A stretch of 64,000 nucleotides of DNA. It comes from JAXMHN01 sp964578605. GTDB lineage: Bacteria; Verrucomicrobiota; Verrucomicrobiia; Limisphaerales; SIBE01. The translations under genes were made by a program, and so were the position numbers. The stretch lies in contig CAZODO010000017.1 in NCBI GenBank assembly GCA_964578605.1, positions 4,566 through 68,565 on the forward strand. Direction: 5' to 3'. Under the pieces are notes generated by a model, which saw only the letters and a program-made list of their open reading frames with translations, was not told the DNA's origin and did not search any database. Shown here one piece after another: positions 40,518 through 49,555 of the stretch (position 1 is the first letter of the stretch; each line of letters opens with the position of its first letter).

Positions 40518-41669
40518 TCAAGCAGTCCCGGTGTCCCCGCCTGCCTTCCCTTGGGCTAGGATCCGCTTCGATGGGACATATTTCGACACAAACTCCCGCC
40601 GAAACTCGGAGAACGTTCCCGCCGCAAGGTGCTCTCGAACGTCGGCCATGAGCTTCAAATACATGTGGGAGTTATGGACGCTCACCATGCGCAATCCCAG
40701 GATCTCTTCCACATTCAAGAGATGCCGCAGATAGGCCCGCGAAAAGTTCCGGCACGCGTAGCATTCGCACCCTTCTTCAATCGGGTGGAAATCGGCCTTG
40801 TTAAATCCCGCTTTGACGCTGACAGCGCCCTTCCGTGTGAAGGCCGTCCCGTTCCGCGCCACCCGCGTGGGCAACACGCAATCGAACATATCAACGCCGC
40901 GCGCGACCAATTCGACCATTTGGGCCGGGGTGCCCAGCCCCATGGCATATCGCGGTTGGTCCTGCGGAAGGAACGGTTCGGTCATTTCCACCGCTCGCAT
41001 GATTTCCGCCTCGGGTTCCCCCACGCTCAAGCCGCCGATGGCGTAACCGTCGAATCCAAGCGTCACCAACTCCCGGGCGCAATGTTCGCGCAGGGCGGCA
41101 TGGGTTCCGCCTTGCACAATTCCGAACACGCACTGTCCTGGCGCGTGCGGTTGCCCCCGGCATTCTGCCGCCCAACGCAAGGTTCGCTCGACGGCGTCTT
41201 TGCAGGCCTTCAAGGTAGCCGTGTGCGGAGGGCACTCGTCGAACACCATCGCTATGTCGGACCCCAAGTCGCGCTGGACCTGCATCGCCTCTTGCGGTCC
41301 GAGAAACAGGAGCGAACCGTCAAGATGCGAGCGAAACTCGACCCCGTGCGCTTTGATCTTGCGAATCTTGGCGAGGCTGAAGACCTGGAAACCGCCGCTG
41401 TCCGTCAGGATAGGATGCGGCCAACTCATGAACCGATGCAGGCCGCCCGCTTGCCGGATGATTTCCATGCCTGGACGGATGCTCAGGTGATAGGTGTTGC
41501 CCAGCAGGATCTGGGTGCCCATTTCCCGCAACTCGCGCGGATCAAGCGCCTTGACGCTGCCTTGGGTGCCCACGGGCATGAACACGGGCGTTTCGATTTC
41601 TCCATGGTTGGTATGGAGCCGGCCCAAGCGTGCTTTTGACCCTGAATCTGTCCTAAAGAGCTCAAACAT
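40518..41669 (-). CDS. tgt: tRNA-guanine transglycosylase
   Basis: TGT exchanges guanine for preQ1 in the wobble position of GUN-anticodon tRNAs, a step of queuosine synthesis. The 383-residue protein shows PVFMPVGTQGSVKALDPREL, the catalytic-base region PILTDSGGFQVFSLAKI, the second Asp in DMFDCVLPTRVARNGTAFTR, and the zinc site CECYACRNFSRAYLRHL (three Cys and a His). Length is normal. It may form its own transcription unit; no queA or yajC is adjacent. Confidence 0.95.
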   Translation of the reverse strand: MFELFRTDSGSKARLGRLHTNHGEIETPVFMPVGTQGSVKALDPRELREMGTQILLGNTYHLSIRPGMEIIRQAGGLHRFMSWPHPILTDSGGFQVFSLAKIRKIKAHGVEFRSHLDGSLLFLGPQEAMQVQRDLGSDIAMVFDECPPHTATLKACKDAVERTLRWAAECRGQPHAPGQCVFGIVQGGTHAALREHCARELVTLGFDGYAIGGLSVGEPEAEIMRAVEMTEPFLPQDQPRYAMGLGTPAQMVELVARGVDMFDCVLPTRVARNGTAFTRKGAVSVKAGFNKADFHPIEEGCECYACRNFSRAYLRHLLNVEEILGLRMVSVHNSHMYLKLMADVREHLAAGTFSEFRREFVSKYVPSKRILAQGKAGGDTGTA

Positions 41670-41766
41670 GCGTCATGGCCATCCTTGCCATGGTCAAGAC
41701 AAGGTCCCAAGCAAATAAAACCAGATTACGGTCCAGGGTCGGCCCAACGGTCCGGCCCTGCATGAG

Positions 41767-41802
41767 AAAAAGCCGCGGCCGCTCATTGCAAGCAGCCGCG
41801 GC
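41767..41802 (-). terminator. Rho-independent terminator after metalloprotease gene
   Basis: On the minus strand, GCCGCGGC pairs with a second GCCGCGGC around a 15-nt loop and is followed by TTTTT. It lies 24 bp beyond the stop of the metalloprotease gene. Confidence 0.7.
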
Positions 41803-41825
41803 ATGAGAGGCAAGGTTTGCCGGGG

Positions 41826-44753
41826 TTACAATTCGCTGGCGGTGTAAGTGGAATCGAGCGTTTTGCTGATCCGCTGTTTGCATTCCACCAGGTGGGCGCG
41901 GGTGGTGTCGTCCAAGGTGTCGGCCTTGGTTTGCAGCACCTTATCGATGCGGGTGCCAAGGTCGCTCAGGTGCAAGCGCGCCAGGCTTCGGGCGTCGGCG
42001 GGGACGCTGCTCGCGCCCAGGACAACCACATAGCCATAAACATCTTCGACACTGCTCCGGCGGGTGCCAACGACCATGGCCATCAACCGTCTGAGATGCT
42101 CGCGCTGGAGGTTTCTGCGAATGGTCGTATAGGAACTCGTGCCCCCGTTGAGTTCGGACCAGATATTCTCGGTCAGGGTTGAGAAGATCTCTTCCATTTT
42201 GAGCGGCTTGGCGTCCGGCTCTGATTGAAGCTCCTGGTTCTGGATGCGCGACAGGATGTTGGGAGAGAAGCACTGATTGAGAACGATTCTCTGGATCGCC
42301 AGCACGCGGCTGTAGATTGGGTAATCGATGCTGCCGCCCACAGCGATGGAATCACTGCCCCAATGCAGCCAGTTCTGTGTTGCCAACCTCCGGAGGAGAG
42401 CCGGCGAGAACTGAAACGCGTCGTCGTTCAAAAGGTGCTCCACGGCGAATTGAAGCGCCTCGCGCTGTTTCTTCCCGGGGACGGGCACGATCGGGTCGCG
42501 GCTATTGGCTCCGCCTTTGAAATCGCGGGAAACGTACTGCCCGCCGATAAAGGCGGTCGCGATATAGGCGGCATTGCCATATTGATTGAACAGCACCGAG
42601 AACGCGGAGCGCAAGCGGGCCCACGATTCCCCGTCTTTGACGACGCGCTGATCGAGGTCTTTCAGGAGATCGGAGGCCAGCTGCATTCGGTTCTTTCCGA
42701 ATTCCATGGGATCGGAACCGAGGTCATAGACGTTCACCAGCGGATCGTCATTGAGATACATGTCTTCGTCGGTGGCAAACATCATTTCGGGCTCAGGGGA
42801 CCGGGCCGCAATCTTGGCCAACTCGACAGCTTCGTCGCCTTCGATCGGCCTGTAAGCGTATTCGATCGCCCAGTAATCATACGGGCCAAGGGTCACGCTG
42901 GCGTAGTCGCCCTGTTTCTGGCCTTGGGGTGCGATGTTGATGGGGTTGTAATCCATCACGCTCCCGCTCATGCCTTTGACGCGAGTGATGCTCGTGTCGT
43001 TGACCTCGTCGTAATCCAGCATGGTGCTCGCCTTGAAGTTGTGGCGCAGCCCGAGCGAATGGCCCACCTCGTGCATTACGACTTCCTTAATCGCCTGGCC
43101 CAGGAACTCCTCCGGAAGCTTCGCGGCGCCGTCGCCGCCGGGCCCGGGTTGGGCGAGAGCCATGGCGGCCAAGCTGTACTCGTGCAGGCGCATGGAACTG
43201 AGCTGGCAAGTATGGAACCTCCCGGCCGCAAACCGCCGGTGCAATGCCCGTTGCAGCGGGGTCCATTCGGAAGGAACAAGCTCGAGCTTGAGCCCCTCTT
43301 CTGTGACCAGGTTGTGCCCCGCGTTCCGGCGCGCGGAAGGAAGGGGGAACGGCAGGCCATAACCATTCTTCGCCGCCAACATGGGGCTGATGATCTCGGC
43401 CATTCCGAGGATGGCTGGCGGGCCAGCGGAGGCCTGTGCTCCGGGGACCGGGGTGCCCACAAGGTAAGCGTGCTGCGTCTTCCAATAGCGAATCCAGCTC
43501 GCGTCGAAGATCACGTCGCCATCGATCATTTCGCCGGTCAACGGGTTCGAACGGAGCGCCGACATCGCAAAGGTGGAGCTGGTCGTGATCCAGCGGAAGG
43601 TGCAGTAATTGATATCTTCGGGATCGAATTCATCGCGGTCGTTCTGCCAGCGCACCGCGATGGCATTGCGGAAACCGACTTTCTCGAACGCCTTGTTCCA
43701 CTCGAGGATGCCGTCCTCCACATAGGGCCGGAACTCCTGCGGGACGTTGTCTTCCACCCACCAGACGATCTGCTTTTTCTGGGGAGAGACTTTCGCCTTG
43801 GGATCGGCCTTTTCAAGTCGCCAACGGTTGATAGTGCGGACGAACTCGGTTGAAGGATCGGCCGAACCGAAATCCTTGGTGGCATTCAGGAAATGGCCAA
43901 CGCGGTGATCCGCCAAACGCGGTTTGTAACCGGGCTCCGGCAGCTTCGAGAGGCTATAATGGATCACAAGAGTGATGCCCCGGGAATCGACCACTCCGTC
44001 GTCTTCGGAAGCTGAGCCTGACAGCGAACGCCCCGAGAAGGTGGCTTCCACCTGCAGCTCGATGTTGTTCGGGAAAGTCTTGATCTTCGCCCACGTGCTG
44101 CGGTTGCGATCCATCGGACCAATGCCAAGCTGCGCGAAATCGGTGAGGAAAATCTGGCTCAGGTCGATCAGGATGCCTTGCCCGGCCGGGTTGATCGAGA
44201 TGATGGGGAGCGCCATCAACACCGAATCGGCGTAGTTCTGCTGCACAGCCTTGAGCAGCGGCGTGTTGTCCGGAGCTCGGTAATGGATATTTCGGCGCAA
44301 GAGCTGGATCTTGTCGCCGGTCTGCCGGAACAGGACGATCCACTCGTCGCCAAAATTGAGAGGTTGCCCCGCCGAAGCCAGCCCGCGAGCGATCGCGATC
44401 GGCGCCAGAAGGGGCTGATTCAACTGGGGCGGTTTGATCTCGGCGTAAAGCGTCTCGTTGGTGCGATACAGGGTGAACAAACCGTCGAAACGCTCCGTCC
44501 CGCGGGTTACCTCGCTGAAATCCTTATACTTGGAAGGAGGGCGTTGCGGCGCGGCCGGCGCACTGGCGGGAGGCGCGGCAGGGGTTTGTGCGTTTAATTG
44601 AACCGACTGCAGGCAGACGGCGGCAAGTGCCAGAGCCGCCAACCCGACTCCGAGAGGTCCCCGGATCGCATGGCGAGGACCTGATCGCCCGTGGGGGAAT
44701 TCACGACGATCCCACACTGTTTTTTGCTCAGACCAAATTGAGGGATTTTCCAT
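41826..44753 (-). CDS. Zinc-dependent metalloprotease (DUF5117/DUF5118 family)
   Basis: The 975-residue protein has an N-terminal hydrophobic export segment (GVGLAALALAAVCLQSVQLN) and a Pro/Ala linker, then a strand-rich domain (YKDFSEVTRGTERFDGLFTL; DEWIVLFRQTGDKIQLLRRN). The catalytic motif is MHEVGHSLGLRHNFKASTML (HExGHxxGLRH). The C-terminal part carries the family tail with LGPYDYWAIEYAYRPIEGDE. It is exported and probably acts in the periplasm or outside the cell. The family is common in Bacteroidetes, Verrucomicrobia and Planctomycetes; substrates unknown. Confidence 0.9.
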   Translation of the reverse strand: MENPSIWSEQKTVWDRREFPHGRSGPRHAIRGPLGVGLAALALAAVCLQSVQLNAQTPAAPPASAPAAPQRPPSKYKDFSEVTRGTERFDGLFTLYRTNETLYAEIKPPQLNQPLLAPIAIARGLASAGQPLNFGDEWIVLFRQTGDKIQLLRRNIHYRAPDNTPLLKAVQQNYADSVLMALPIISINPAGQGILIDLSQIFLTDFAQLGIGPMDRNRSTWAKIKTFPNNIELQVEATFSGRSLSGSASEDDGVVDSRGITLVIHYSLSKLPEPGYKPRLADHRVGHFLNATKDFGSADPSTEFVRTINRWRLEKADPKAKVSPQKKQIVWWVEDNVPQEFRPYVEDGILEWNKAFEKVGFRNAIAVRWQNDRDEFDPEDINYCTFRWITTSSTFAMSALRSNPLTGEMIDGDVIFDASWIRYWKTQHAYLVGTPVPGAQASAGPPAILGMAEIISPMLAAKNGYGLPFPLPSARRNAGHNLVTEEGLKLELVPSEWTPLQRALHRRFAAGRFHTCQLSSMRLHEYSLAAMALAQPGPGGDGAAKLPEEFLGQAIKEVVMHEVGHSLGLRHNFKASTMLDYDEVNDTSITRVKGMSGSVMDYNPINIAPQGQKQGDYASVTLGPYDYWAIEYAYRPIEGDEAVELAKIAARSPEPEMMFATDEDMYLNDDPLVNVYDLGSDPMEFGKNRMQLASDLLKDLDQRVVKDGESWARLRSAFSVLFNQYGNAAYIATAFIGGQYVSRDFKGGANSRDPIVPVPGKKQREALQFAVEHLLNDDAFQFSPALLRRLATQNWLHWGSDSIAVGGSIDYPIYSRVLAIQRIVLNQCFSPNILSRIQNQELQSEPDAKPLKMEEIFSTLTENIWSELNGGTSSYTTIRRNLQREHLRRLMAMVVGTRRSSVEDVYGYVVVLGASSVPADARSLARLHLSDLGTRIDKVLQTKADTLDDTTRAHLVECKQRISKTLDSTYTASEL

Positions 44754-44831
44754 GCCACGATTTGGACCAAACGAAGGCGGATTTCAAGTGAAATGCGCGC
44801 CTGCGACGGGTGCCACCAAGAAAGCGCAGGC

Positions 44832-46682
44832 TCACAGCGCGGCGCGTTCCAGGGCCTGCGTCAGTTGCTCTACCGTATAGGCATCGCTGGCGAAAACCTC
44901 TTTGCCAGTCCGAGAGTAGACAACCAGGTACGGGATGGTGCGCCGCCCCACCTCCAGAAGTTTTCGGTTTCCCTCAACATTGTTGCCGGTGATATCGACT
45001 TTGATGGGCACAACGCCCTCCGAATTCAGGAGCGAAACCACCTTCGGATGATGCAGGACCGTCTGTTCGAGCGCGTGGCAATTCAGGCACCAGGCCGCGG
45101 TGAATTCAAGGACCACAACTTGGTTCCCCTGCTGCGCCTTCGCCATACGTTCCGGGGTGTAGTAAACCCACTTCACGGGGCTGCTCTGGGTAAACCGGAT
45201 GCCCAGCCCAAGGGCAAGCACGACAAAAACCACGCCCAAACCTCCGAACAGAACGCGCTTTGCGAGACTCCGGGTTAACTGAAAGGTGCGCCATGCCAGC
45301 CAGACTCCCGCCGCGGCAATGAACAGCGCCACCACCCACCAATAGGCCTGCGTGGGCGGATCCGGCGGTTCAGCCACCCATCCGGCAAGCCCGGTCCCGA
45401 GGAAGTAGGCGCCCGCGGCCAGCATTAGCAAGCCCATGACTTGTTTGATCAGTTCGCTGGCAGGGCCCGTTCGAGGCATGCGCTTGACCAGGCCAGGGAA
45501 CGCCGAGAGCACAAGGTAAGGCAAGGCCATCCCGATCCCGATCGCCGCGAACGTGCTCAAAGTCACAACCGCATGCTGGGTGGCCGCCCACGCCGCCGCC
45601 GCCCCCATAAACGGCGCCGTGCACGGCGTCGAAAGCACCGCGGTCATAATTCCAAAGAGAAAGGAGCCTCCCGCAGATTCCTGGGAGGGGTTTACGCGAT
45701 AGACCCATTGAGGCAGGCTGATCGCAAAGACCCCGCACATCCCGATGGCCATGGCGCAGATGATCCCCCCAACGCCGATCGTGAATGCCGGGTACTGAAA
45801 GAGCTTGTTCGTGGCGTCGAAACCGCTGATCGAACTGACCGCCAACGCCAGCGCCAGCCAAAAAGCCACCACCCCCAGCGCCAGCATCACCCCGAGCGCA
45901 AAGCACCGCCGCCGATTGCCCGCAGCTTGTGAAAGCCCCATGATCTTGATCGGAATCAGCGGCAGGACGCACGGCGTGAAGTTCAGGAGCATTCCGCCAA
46001 TCGCCGCCACAATGAGCAATAGCCACAACCGCGAAGGCTCAATCTCGAAGTCCCATCCGAAAAAAGGCATCTTCAGCCGTTCCTTAAGCTCCTGCATCCC
46101 GGCGAAAATCTCCGGATTGGTCTTCGTGACTTCCATTCCAGGCGCGGCGATAGTCAGTTTGACCGGCGCGCTGGCGTCGGTCGGGAACAGGCATTGTTTA
46201 TCGTCGCACGCCTGGTAACTCACCTTGAATTCCAGCTCCAAATCCCCAGGCTGCGCCGCCGGCGTGACGGACACCGGAATGTAAATGATCGTCCGCCCGG
46301 AAAAGACCTGGATTCGCTCCTTGCTCTCGCCGAATCCGAATTCGATCTCGTGAGGCGGCGGGAAGATGGGGGTGCTGCTCTGGACCGTGGGCGGCGCCTT
46401 CGCCAGTTCAATCTGGGTCGGGATGAACGGGTCTTTGGCGGTGTTGGCATTGACATGGTACGGCTCACGAATATCCAACGCGATCGCCACCACCGTCTGG
46501 CCACCGGGTCGCACCGCGCTGTCGGAGACGTAATGCGAAACCTGCACAACCGGCGCCCCCCCGCCGAAGAACCCGCCCGCGCCGCCCATTTGCGGCCATG
46601 CACGAACCCCACTCACCAGGCACGCCAGGACGGCCAACATCAGGCAACGGCAAACGTTTCTCATGATAAACGTCTTGATCAT
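44832..46682 (-). CDS. dsbD: DsbD-type thiol:disulfide interchange protein
   Basis: This protein moves electrons from cytoplasmic thioredoxin across the inner membrane to reduce periplasmic disulfides. The start MIKTFIMRN gives a signal peptide (CRCLMLAVLACLVSGVRA). An N-terminal periplasmic domain (with YQACDDKQCLFP) is followed by eight or so membrane helices carrying the paired Cys motifs NFTPCVLPLIPIK and STPCTAPF, then a C-terminal thioredoxin domain with EFTAAWCLNCHALEQT. Length about 617 residues is normal. It is 12 bp downstream of the aroB stop, so they may be cotranscribed. Confidence 0.9.
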   Translation of the reverse strand: MIKTFIMRNVCRCLMLAVLACLVSGVRAWPQMGGAGGFFGGGAPVVQVSHYVSDSAVRPGGQTVVAIALDIREPYHVNANTAKDPFIPTQIELAKAPPTVQSSTPIFPPPHEIEFGFGESKERIQVFSGRTIIYIPVSVTPAAQPGDLELEFKVSYQACDDKQCLFPTDASAPVKLTIAAPGMEVTKTNPEIFAGMQELKERLKMPFFGWDFEIEPSRLWLLLIVAAIGGMLLNFTPCVLPLIPIKIMGLSQAAGNRRRCFALGVMLALGVVAFWLALALAVSSISGFDATNKLFQYPAFTIGVGGIICAMAIGMCGVFAISLPQWVYRVNPSQESAGGSFLFGIMTAVLSTPCTAPFMGAAAAWAATQHAVVTLSTFAAIGIGMALPYLVLSAFPGLVKRMPRTGPASELIKQVMGLLMLAAGAYFLGTGLAGWVAEPPDPPTQAYWWVVALFIAAAGVWLAWRTFQLTRSLAKRVLFGGLGVVFVVLALGLGIRFTQSSPVKWVYYTPERMAKAQQGNQVVVLEFTAAWCLNCHALEQTVLHHPKVVSLLNSEGVVPIKVDITGNNVEGNRKLLEVGRRTIPYLVVYSRTGKEVFASDAYTVEQLTQALERAAL

Positions 46683-46793
46683 ACATCGGGGCGGCAGCTT
46701 CGCCAAACGCTTGTGCCCTGGAACAACCTCCACAATCGGCCGAAGCAAACCAGGCGGCGCGACAACGGTCGCCTCTGCCATACGGGGCCGTCG

Positions 46794-47888
46794 TCAGGAA
46801 TCTGAGACGTGCTCCAGCGCCGCTCGAAGGGCAGCACCGGGCACCGGTTGTCCGTGCTCGACCTCCCCAATCCGCTTCGCAAGCACGAATCGGACTTCGC
46901 CTTCGCTCACCTTTTTATCCAAGCGCATGGCCGCCAGGAGCTTCTCCACCTGCGACCGGCCAAGACGGACCGTTGTGGGGAGGCCCGCACGCGCCAGCAG
47001 CGTGCCGATTCGTTCGACGTGACTTTGGGCCAGGCCCAGTTGCGACGCGGAAACATGTGCGGCCGCCACTTGCCCGATGGAAATCGCTTCCCCATGCAGG
47101 AACCGGCCGTACCCGGACACGGCCTCCAACGCATGCCCAATCGTGTGCCCGAAGTTCAGGATCGCCCGCAGACCCGACTCTTTCTCGTCATGCGCCACGA
47201 CGTGCGCCTTGATGGCGCAACATCGGCTCACTATGGCAGCCAGAACCCCCTCTTCGCGCGCCATCAAACTCTCCAGGTCCTTTTCCAGGCGGCGGAAAAA
47301 GGCGGCGTCAAAGATGATCCCATACTTGATGACCTCACCCAGGCCCGCGCAGAACTCGCGCTTGGGCAGGGTGTCAAGGGTGGACAGGTCGCAGAAGACG
47401 AAGCTCGGCTGGTAAAAGGCCCCAACCAGGTTCTTGCCCGCGGGAAGATTGACTCCAACCTTGCCGCCCACCGAGCTATCTACTTGTGCCAGCAAAGTCG
47501 TGGGAACTTGCACGAACGGAATACCGCGGAGGTAAGCGGCCGCAACAAACCCGGCGAGGTCGCCAATCACGCCACCCCCCAGGGCCACCACAAAGGATTT
47601 GCGCTCCAATCGGGCGGCGGCCAATCGTTCGAAGCATCGGCTGGCCATTTCGAGGCTTTTGGAGGTCTCTCCGGCCGGCACCGTGATCAGAACGGGATCG
47701 AACCCGGCGCTCACGAGCGATTTCAATGCCGCATCGGCATAGAACTTCGCCACATTTCGGTCCGTAATCACCGCGCAGCGCGATCCCAGGGCGTGTTTGG
47801 CGCATTCAGCCCCCAACTGCGGGAGCAAACCCCGCCCGATCAGAATTCGATAAGTTCGGTCCGCCAACGGGACCTTGACGACGCGCAT
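46794..47888 (-). CDS. aroB: 3-dehydroquinate synthase
   Basis: AroB converts DAHP to 3-dehydroquinate, the second step of the shikimate pathway, using NAD and Zn2+. The 364-residue protein has all family signatures: VVALGGGVIGDLAGFVAAAY, VPTTLLAQVDSSVGGKVGVN, CAGLGEVIKYGIIFD, and the Zn-ligand regions LNFGHTIGHALEAV and LHGEAISIGQ. Length is normal. The first-step enzyme lies about 16 kb away behind its own attenuator. Confidence 0.95.
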   Translation of the reverse strand: MRVVKVPLADRTYRILIGRGLLPQLGAECAKHALGSRCAVITDRNVAKFYADAALKSLVSAGFDPVLITVPAGETSKSLEMASRCFERLAAARLERKSFVVALGGGVIGDLAGFVAAAYLRGIPFVQVPTTLLAQVDSSVGGKVGVNLPAGKNLVGAFYQPSFVFCDLSTLDTLPKREFCAGLGEVIKYGIIFDAAFFRRLEKDLESLMAREEGVLAAIVSRCCAIKAHVVAHDEKESGLRAILNFGHTIGHALEAVSGYGRFLHGEAISIGQVAAAHVSASQLGLAQSHVERIGTLLARAGLPTTVRLGRSQVEKLLAAMRLDKKVSEGEVRFVLAKRIGEVEHGQPVPGAALRAALEHVSDS

Positions 47889-48010
47889 GGAGGCAGAATA
47901 CGGGTCGGCGGGGAGGTGTCAAAGGCTGCCTGGCCCCTGAGAACGGTGTTGGGGCCTGCGAGATCAGGCGCAAGTCACCGGTTCTCCCGCCCTCCTTTTG
48001 GGCTTCTTCC

Positions 48011-48086
48011 GGGGTTCACCCGTAGATCACCCGTAGTTCACCCGTAGTTCACCCGTTGGCGGACGGGTGATCTACGGGCCAACCCC
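48011..48086. repeat. 11-bp tandem repeat inside a long inverted repeat
   Basis: The 383-bp gap between aroB and the next gene contains four 11-bp units of the form (T/A)TCACCCGTAG from 48015 to 48058 (the last ends TTG). The left arm at 48011-48034 and the right arm at 48063-48086 are inverted complements over 24 bp with two mismatches, so the whole block can fold as a long hairpin. No gene or second repeat block is seen in the rest of the gap. Function unknown. Confidence 0.75.
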
Positions 48087-48271
48087 GGGTCATCAACGCG
48101 GCATCCCCGAATCCAGCGGCAATTGACGTCTCAAAGGACCGAAAGCGCGTTTCAACCCCGGATTGGGCGCCGGAAAGCTGGCACTTGCCGGACGCGAAAC
48201 GTCGCACAGTCTGGTGACAAAAAGTCATCAACGAGATGAAACGCGGGACGACGGGCACGGTCAAATGAGCG

Positions 48272-49555
48272 ATGGAAACGTCTCGGAGTCCAAGCTGGGG
48301 CACTGAATCGCGTTTGGACAAATCTCGATGCTGGATCTTGTTGGGTTCGCTTGTGTTGAACGGCGGGCTGGCAGTGTGGCTGATCGGCAGTTTGGCGAAT
48401 GGACCTCAGTTGGCATCGACGCCCCCTCCAGACCATACGAAGGTTTCCCCTGGTCCGGGGCAGATCGCCCCAGCGCGTATCAATCGGGCCGGACCTCGAC
48501 TGGAGAACGATGGCCCTGCCCCGCCGTTTCACTGGAGCGAACTCGAGTCCTCGAGCTACCCGGATTACATCGCAAAGCTGCGCGCAGCCGGCTGCCCGGA
48601 ATCGGTGATTCGTGACGTTATCACCGCCGACCTGGCGCAGGTTTACGCGGCGCGCGCCCGCCAGATTTGGACACCAACCCCGCGCGAGTACTGGCGAAAA
48701 CCGAGGCAATCCGACGCCGATCGGCCCAATCCCAGCCAGATGAAACAGTTGATGGCCCTCGACCGAGAACGACAGGACGTCCAACGAACCCTCCTTGGGA
48801 CGACCGTTCGACAGCAGGAGTTGATCGATCTTGTATTCCTGCAGCTTCACGGCGCCGAACGCAGCCTAGCTTGGCTTCCGGAAGATCGACGCAGTGTCGC
48901 TTTGAACACTTTGGAAAAGGCCGGCTATTTCGCCGAAGAGGAAGAACAACAGTCCAAGGCGCCCGTCGGAAAGACCCGCGCAAGCATCGAGGAAGGCTGG
49001 AAGGTGCAGGCGCGCCTTCTCCAAGGGGTTCTCACCCCGGCCGAACTTCAAGAGTTCACGATGCGTTCTTCTATGAAAGCGAGCATACTCCGCAGTGAGC
49101 TATCGTTCTTTGACGCGACGCAGGCCGAGTTCGATGCCATCCTGGCGATGCGCGAGAAGCATGACGCCGACAGTTCACTCCCAGTCGATGTTTACGCGCG
49201 CAAGGCAGCCGAATGTGCGGCTGTGCGAGAGGTCCTCAGCGAGCAGCGGGCTCAGGAGTATGAACGAGCCACCGACCTGTTCTACATCTGGGCGCGACAC
49301 GCCGGAGAGCGGTTCGGGCTGCCCGAGGAAACCGCGTCGCAGGCCTGGGCTGTGAAACGAGAGACCATGGCGGCGGCCGATCAGGTTCGCCGTGACCCAG
49401 CCCTCAGTGACGCGGACAAGCGGCAGCGGTTGACTGGACTAAAGCAATCGGCCGGCGCGCAATTGGACGAGATGCTCGGAACAGCCGCATCCCAATACGC
49501 CCGCCAAGGCGACGGCGCCTGGCTGCAAATCCTTGATCAACGCACCCAGCCATGA
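48272..49555 (+). CDS. Single-pass coiled-coil protein, paralog A
   Basis: The 427-residue protein has an N-terminal membrane segment (RCWILLGSLVLNGGLAVWLI) and a Pro-rich spacer. It then shows the family-typical stretch FHWSELESSSYPDYIAKLRA followed by GCPESVIRDVITADLAQVY, and long charged helices with probable coiled coils. The downstream neighbour has the same layout, indicating tandem duplication. The family is common in Verrucomicrobiota genomes and often lies near ECF sigma factors, but function is unknown. The membrane segment places the helical part outside the cytoplasm. Confidence 0.7.
   Translation: METSRSPSWGTESRLDKSRCWILLGSLVLNGGLAVWLIGSLANGPQLASTPPPDHTKVSPGPGQIAPARINRAGPRLENDGPAPPFHWSELESSSYPDYIAKLRAAGCPESVIRDVITADLAQVYAARARQIWTPTPREYWRKPRQSDADRPNPSQMKQLMALDRERQDVQRTLLGTTVRQQELIDLVFLQLHGAERSLAWLPEDRRSVALNTLEKAGYFAEEEEQQSKAPVGKTRASIEEGWKVQARLLQGVLTPAELQEFTMRSSMKASILRSELSFFDATQAEFDAILAMREKHDADSSLPVDVYARKAAECAAVREVLSEQRAQEYERATDLFYIWARHAGERFGLPEETASQAWAVKRETMAAADQVRRDPALSDADKRQRLTGLKQSAGAQLDEMLGTAASQYARQGDGAWLQILDQRTQP

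Noticed and set aside
42225..43853. 542-codon plus-strand frame inside the metalloprotease gene
   Set aside because: It lies wholly opposite a well-supported metalloprotease with an intact zinc motif; its composition is that of an antisense shadow.
48011..48086. CRISPR array
   Set aside because: The repeat unit is only 11 bp, has no spacers of variable sequence, and there are no cas genes.
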